Positions 19,208 to 21,610 of a stretch of DNA of 21,610 nt are shown here, in pieces (the stretch's first letter is position 1; every line of letters starts with the position of its first letter). The notes under the pieces are model-generated. The model was given only the letters and a program-made list of their open reading frames with translations, made no database searches and was not told the origin of the DNA. The stretch lies in NCBI GenBank assembly GCA_025765595.1, contig JAIVFH010000412.1:1-21610 (forward strand). The letters are read 5' to 3'. The DNA is from Obelidium mucronatum (taxonomy: Eukaryota; Chytridiomycota; Chytridiomycetes; Chytridiales; Chytriomycetaceae). Position numbers and translations under genes: made by a program.

Positions 19208-20163
19208 ATGACAACTTTCTCACAAACAGGCATATCTGTGAAAACCGACTTGACGCCAACCTATCCTTCGCCAAACCCGCCAAGATCAACCCCAACCCCC
19301 ATTCTAAGCCTTGTTGTAACACTACCAGATCACAGATGTTTGATAACATCGATCTCAAATACAGCTACTATCCGGGAACTTAAAAGCTTGATTCAAAACC
19401 AAATCAACGGTAACAACGGTGGAGAGGACTTGATATCTGAAGCAACGGTAATCTGTGGACAAAAACGGTACACAAACTTGAATTTACGGCTTGACCAAAT
19501 CCAAGACTTCGAACTGGATTCAGAAGGGAGAGTCGGGATTAAACTTGTTTCTGAAGTGGATCAAAGGTTTCATTTTTACTTCAACCCAAAAAACTTTTTT
19601 TAAAAGAAAACTATATTATTGGAAAAAACAGGACTGAAGACGGGTCTGCACCGATCTTTATTAATACGCCCAAATTATCCGCGAAATGCAAAGTGTGCCA
19701 TAAACAGCTCTTGAGCACTTGCATTTCATGCAACACGTCGTTTTGTATCAACTGTGCAAAAAAGCAGCAACAGCAAGGGAATAACAGGACCGACAGCAGC
19801 GGTTACAATTCCTTCAATGATACTGACAGTACATCCACACAATTCCACGAAGAAAAGCCATCAACCATAAGCGATTTGGAAACAGGGAATGCAGCTTCAG
19901 CCACCGATTTAGCAATAATTGGAAATCGTAAGAGTTTCTTGATGGTTCATTGCAACGACTGTACTGTAAGGGAGCGAACCCGCCAGAGAAGGGCTGCTGC
20001 GTCCCCACACGGAGGGATTTGGGGAAGTGGATTCAGAGTGATTGTTCTTGCATTTTTGGGTCTCTTGTTTGTTGTCATTGTGGTTGTGGTTGTTACCCGC
20101 AAAAGTCCTGTAAATACTGCAGGTATTGTATTGGCGAGAGGAGCCAAACTCTTCAGCGACTGA
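19208..20163 (+). CDS. Novel-looking protein: ubiquitin-like domain, Cys-rich zinc-finger-like module, C-terminal membrane anchor
   Basis: Exons 19208-19566 and 19632-20163 join (AG|G) across a 65-nt intron to 296 residues. Residues 33-116 follow a ubiquitin-like order: strand LSLVVTLP, strand HRCLITSIS, helix ATIRELKSLIQNQI, strand EATVICGQKRYTN, a LRLDQIQDFEL turn, final strand RVGIKLV. Residues 139-161 hold CKVC-x7-CISC-x4-CINC, and CNDC follows at 227-230, eight cysteines that could bind two zinc ions. Between them lies a Gln/Asn/Ser-rich linker. Residues about 256-274 are a hydrophobic segment (VIVLAFLGLLFVVIVVVVV) followed by a basic, short lumenal or cytosolic tail. No N-terminal signal peptide is present, so tail-anchored insertion is likely. 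I do not recognise this combination. Role is unknown; a membrane-tethered ubiquitin-pathway adaptor is a guess from fold only. Confidence 0.75.
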
Positions 20164-20281
20164 TATGATGGATCTCTTTGATTTTCTATTTTTATCGAAT
20201 AAATATCACGATATCGGAGGATATCGGTATTCCTTTCTACAGTTTTTTTCTCCTGCTCAATTTGAATTTGACAATTTAAAA

Positions 20282-21610
20282 ATGAACGAGGAAGGATTTG
20301 GAGTGAGCGATGACTCACCGCCAGTGAACACAAAGAAGGCCATTGCAAAGTCTCTAGTGGCTGCTCTCGTACTATGTTTTGTGTTCTTTGGAGTAGAGCT
20401 GGTTGCTGGCTGGCTCTGCGGATCCCTAGCCATCTTGAGCGATGCTTTCCATTTACTTAGCGATGTTGCAGGCTTTGCAATTAGTTTGTTTGCGCTTCAT
20501 ATGGGGCAGAAAGGCGCGACGAAAGGTGGGGCGATTGTCTTTTGATGGATTTGATGGTTTAGTTCAACTTCCCTATTAGATTTCCCTTTTGGATTCAAGC
20601 GGCTCGAAGTTATCGGCGCCATCGTGTCAACGCTTTCTATTTGGTGAATACGTTGTTTGACTCTCGGGGCTTTTTGTTATTTCCGACTGACCCTCATCAC
20701 AAAATGTCAGGATTATTACAATTTTTCTGGTTATCGAAGCTGTTAATCGAGTCTTGTCTCCTACTCCAATCGACGCGCCGATCATGTTTTGGACTGCTTT
20801 ATTTGGGGTCGGTGTCAATATTGCACTGGCCTCCACTCTCCACTCGGGATCTACAGCTGGTGGATGCTCGCATGGAGGGGGCGGAGGGCACTCTCACGGT
20901 CATTCTCATGGACATTCCCATGGTCATTCACATTCCCATGGACAACGGCCACTCACACGAACACTCTCATCAATCTGGGGGATCCCGTAGCGCTGCACCA
21001 TCCTCAACTCACAATTCCAACCCCCGAAGTAACAGCAAAGGACGAAGAAGAAGGAGCCGATCGTTTTCATCTTCTAGGACACAAGGAATTGATGTCATAG
21101 TTGTTGACGGAAATGCAACAGTTAATCAGGGAGGGAGCAGCGGCAGCAGTACCAGGCCCAGTAACAATAATGGCTGTAGCCATGAACATTCGCATGACAA
21201 CCACAGTCACAGCACACATTCTCGTGGTCGGAATTCTCATCGACACGAACACAAGTTGTCGGATAGTAATACACCCAATCACAACTCCGCAGCATGCAGC
21301 GATAACCACAAACCTCATAGCCACAGTACACACAATCATTCCCACCAAAGCCACAAACCAAGTCTGTGACAGCAGCCACCCCTCTACTTCAATCTAACAA
21401 TTCCAACACAAACTATGAAAGTATTGATGAATCAGCCCACGATGATCATGCTGCGCAATCATCTACAGCGAAATCATGGCTTTGGTTCCTTACATGGAAG
21501 ACATGGATATCAACGTGAGAGCTGCGGCTGTGCACGTTATTTCAGATCTGATTTCTTCAATTGGCGTTCTCATTGCCAGTATAATCCTTCTGGTTAAACC
21601 AGACTGGGTG
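20282..21610 (+). CDS. ZnT/SLC30 (cation diffusion facilitator) zinc transporter, 3' end outside window
   Basis: Proton-coupled zinc exporter that loads organelles such as the vacuole or vesicles. Exons 20282-20525, 20580-20643, 20711-21365 and 21469 to the window edge. TM2 carries the zinc-site pair His57/Asp61 in LSDAFHLLSD. KDFPFGFKRLEVIGA is the conserved loop-TM3 motif and is formed exactly by splicing. IEAVNRVLSPTPID and WTALFGVGVNIALA follow (TM3-TM4). A very long His-rich loop holds (HSHG)n, then many HSH and HEH motifs. After the last intron, MDINVRAAAVHVISDLISS is TM5 with the second HxxxD pair. The His loop changes frame near 20940: HSHG repeats are in one frame and NGHSHEHSHQ in the next, with no good intron between. 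One missing base would restore it. An in-frame ATG at 20165 could extend the N-terminus, but 20282 gives the usual length. Confidence 0.88.

Noticed and set aside
20165..20281. N-terminal extension of the zinc transporter from the ATG at 20165
   Set aside because: The added residues are hydrophobic and aromatic with no family match; the ATG at 20282 gives a typical short cytosolic N-terminus. The extension remains possible.

Overview
This window is eukaryotic nuclear DNA. The genes are spliced, with short GT-AG introns (about 45 to 110 nt in most cases), intergenic gaps are small, homopolymer A/T runs are frequent, and the products are typical eukaryotic housekeeping proteins. A small STF2-like GxGNWG protein, a Tam-type methyltransferase, a MED20 and a DNMT2 together suggest a fungus, perhaps an early-diverging one. 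That placement is inference; nothing here proves the phylum. All exon models were built by eye from reading-frame continuity, splice sites and remembered family motifs.

Layout. (1) 68-1343 (+): 3' end of an unrecognised gene entering from the left. (2) 1499-2273 (-): QCR7, a respiratory complex III subunit. (3) 2343-5427 (-): COG2, a Golgi tether subunit, complete in 8 exons; its oversized first intron holds an array of 12 perfect or near-perfect GC-rich hairpins. (4) 5471-6942 (+): DNMT2/TRDMT1, a tRNA cytosine-5 methyltransferase, 43 bp from COG2 and divergent. It is followed by two decayed tandem copies of its own 3' end. (5) 7603-9372 (-): unrecognised low-complexity protein with charged and glutamine tracts. 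(6) 9452-11631 (-): RBBP4/MSI1-type WD40 histone chaperone, complete in 14 exons. (7) 11727-12417 (+): Ohr/OsmC peroxidase with a mitochondrial-looking leader. (8) 12511-13383 (-): trans-aconitate methyltransferase. (9) 13477-13857 (-): Tim10. (10) 13975-15120 (-): Rossmann-type, NOXRED1/P5CR-like protein with an uncertain 3' end. (11) 15279-16100 (+): MED20. (12) 16546-16797 (+): STF2-like small protein. (13) 16859-18850 (+): Glo3-type ArfGAP. (14) 19208-20163 (+): a protein with a ubiquitin-like N-terminus, a Cys-rich zinc-finger-like middle and a C-terminal membrane anchor, not recognised as a described family. (15) 20282-end (+): ZnT/SLC30 zinc transporter with a His-rich loop, running off the right edge.

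How the genes relate. There is no operon-like system. COG2 and the Glo3 ArfGAP both act in Golgi/COPI traffic. QCR7, Tim10 and probably Ohr are mitochondrial. RBBP4 and MED20 act in chromatin and transcription. No RNA gene, CRISPR array or conventional transposon was recognised. The most unusual items are the hairpin array in COG2 intron 1, the tandemly duplicated DNMT2 tail, and the Ubl/Cys-rich/tail-anchor protein.
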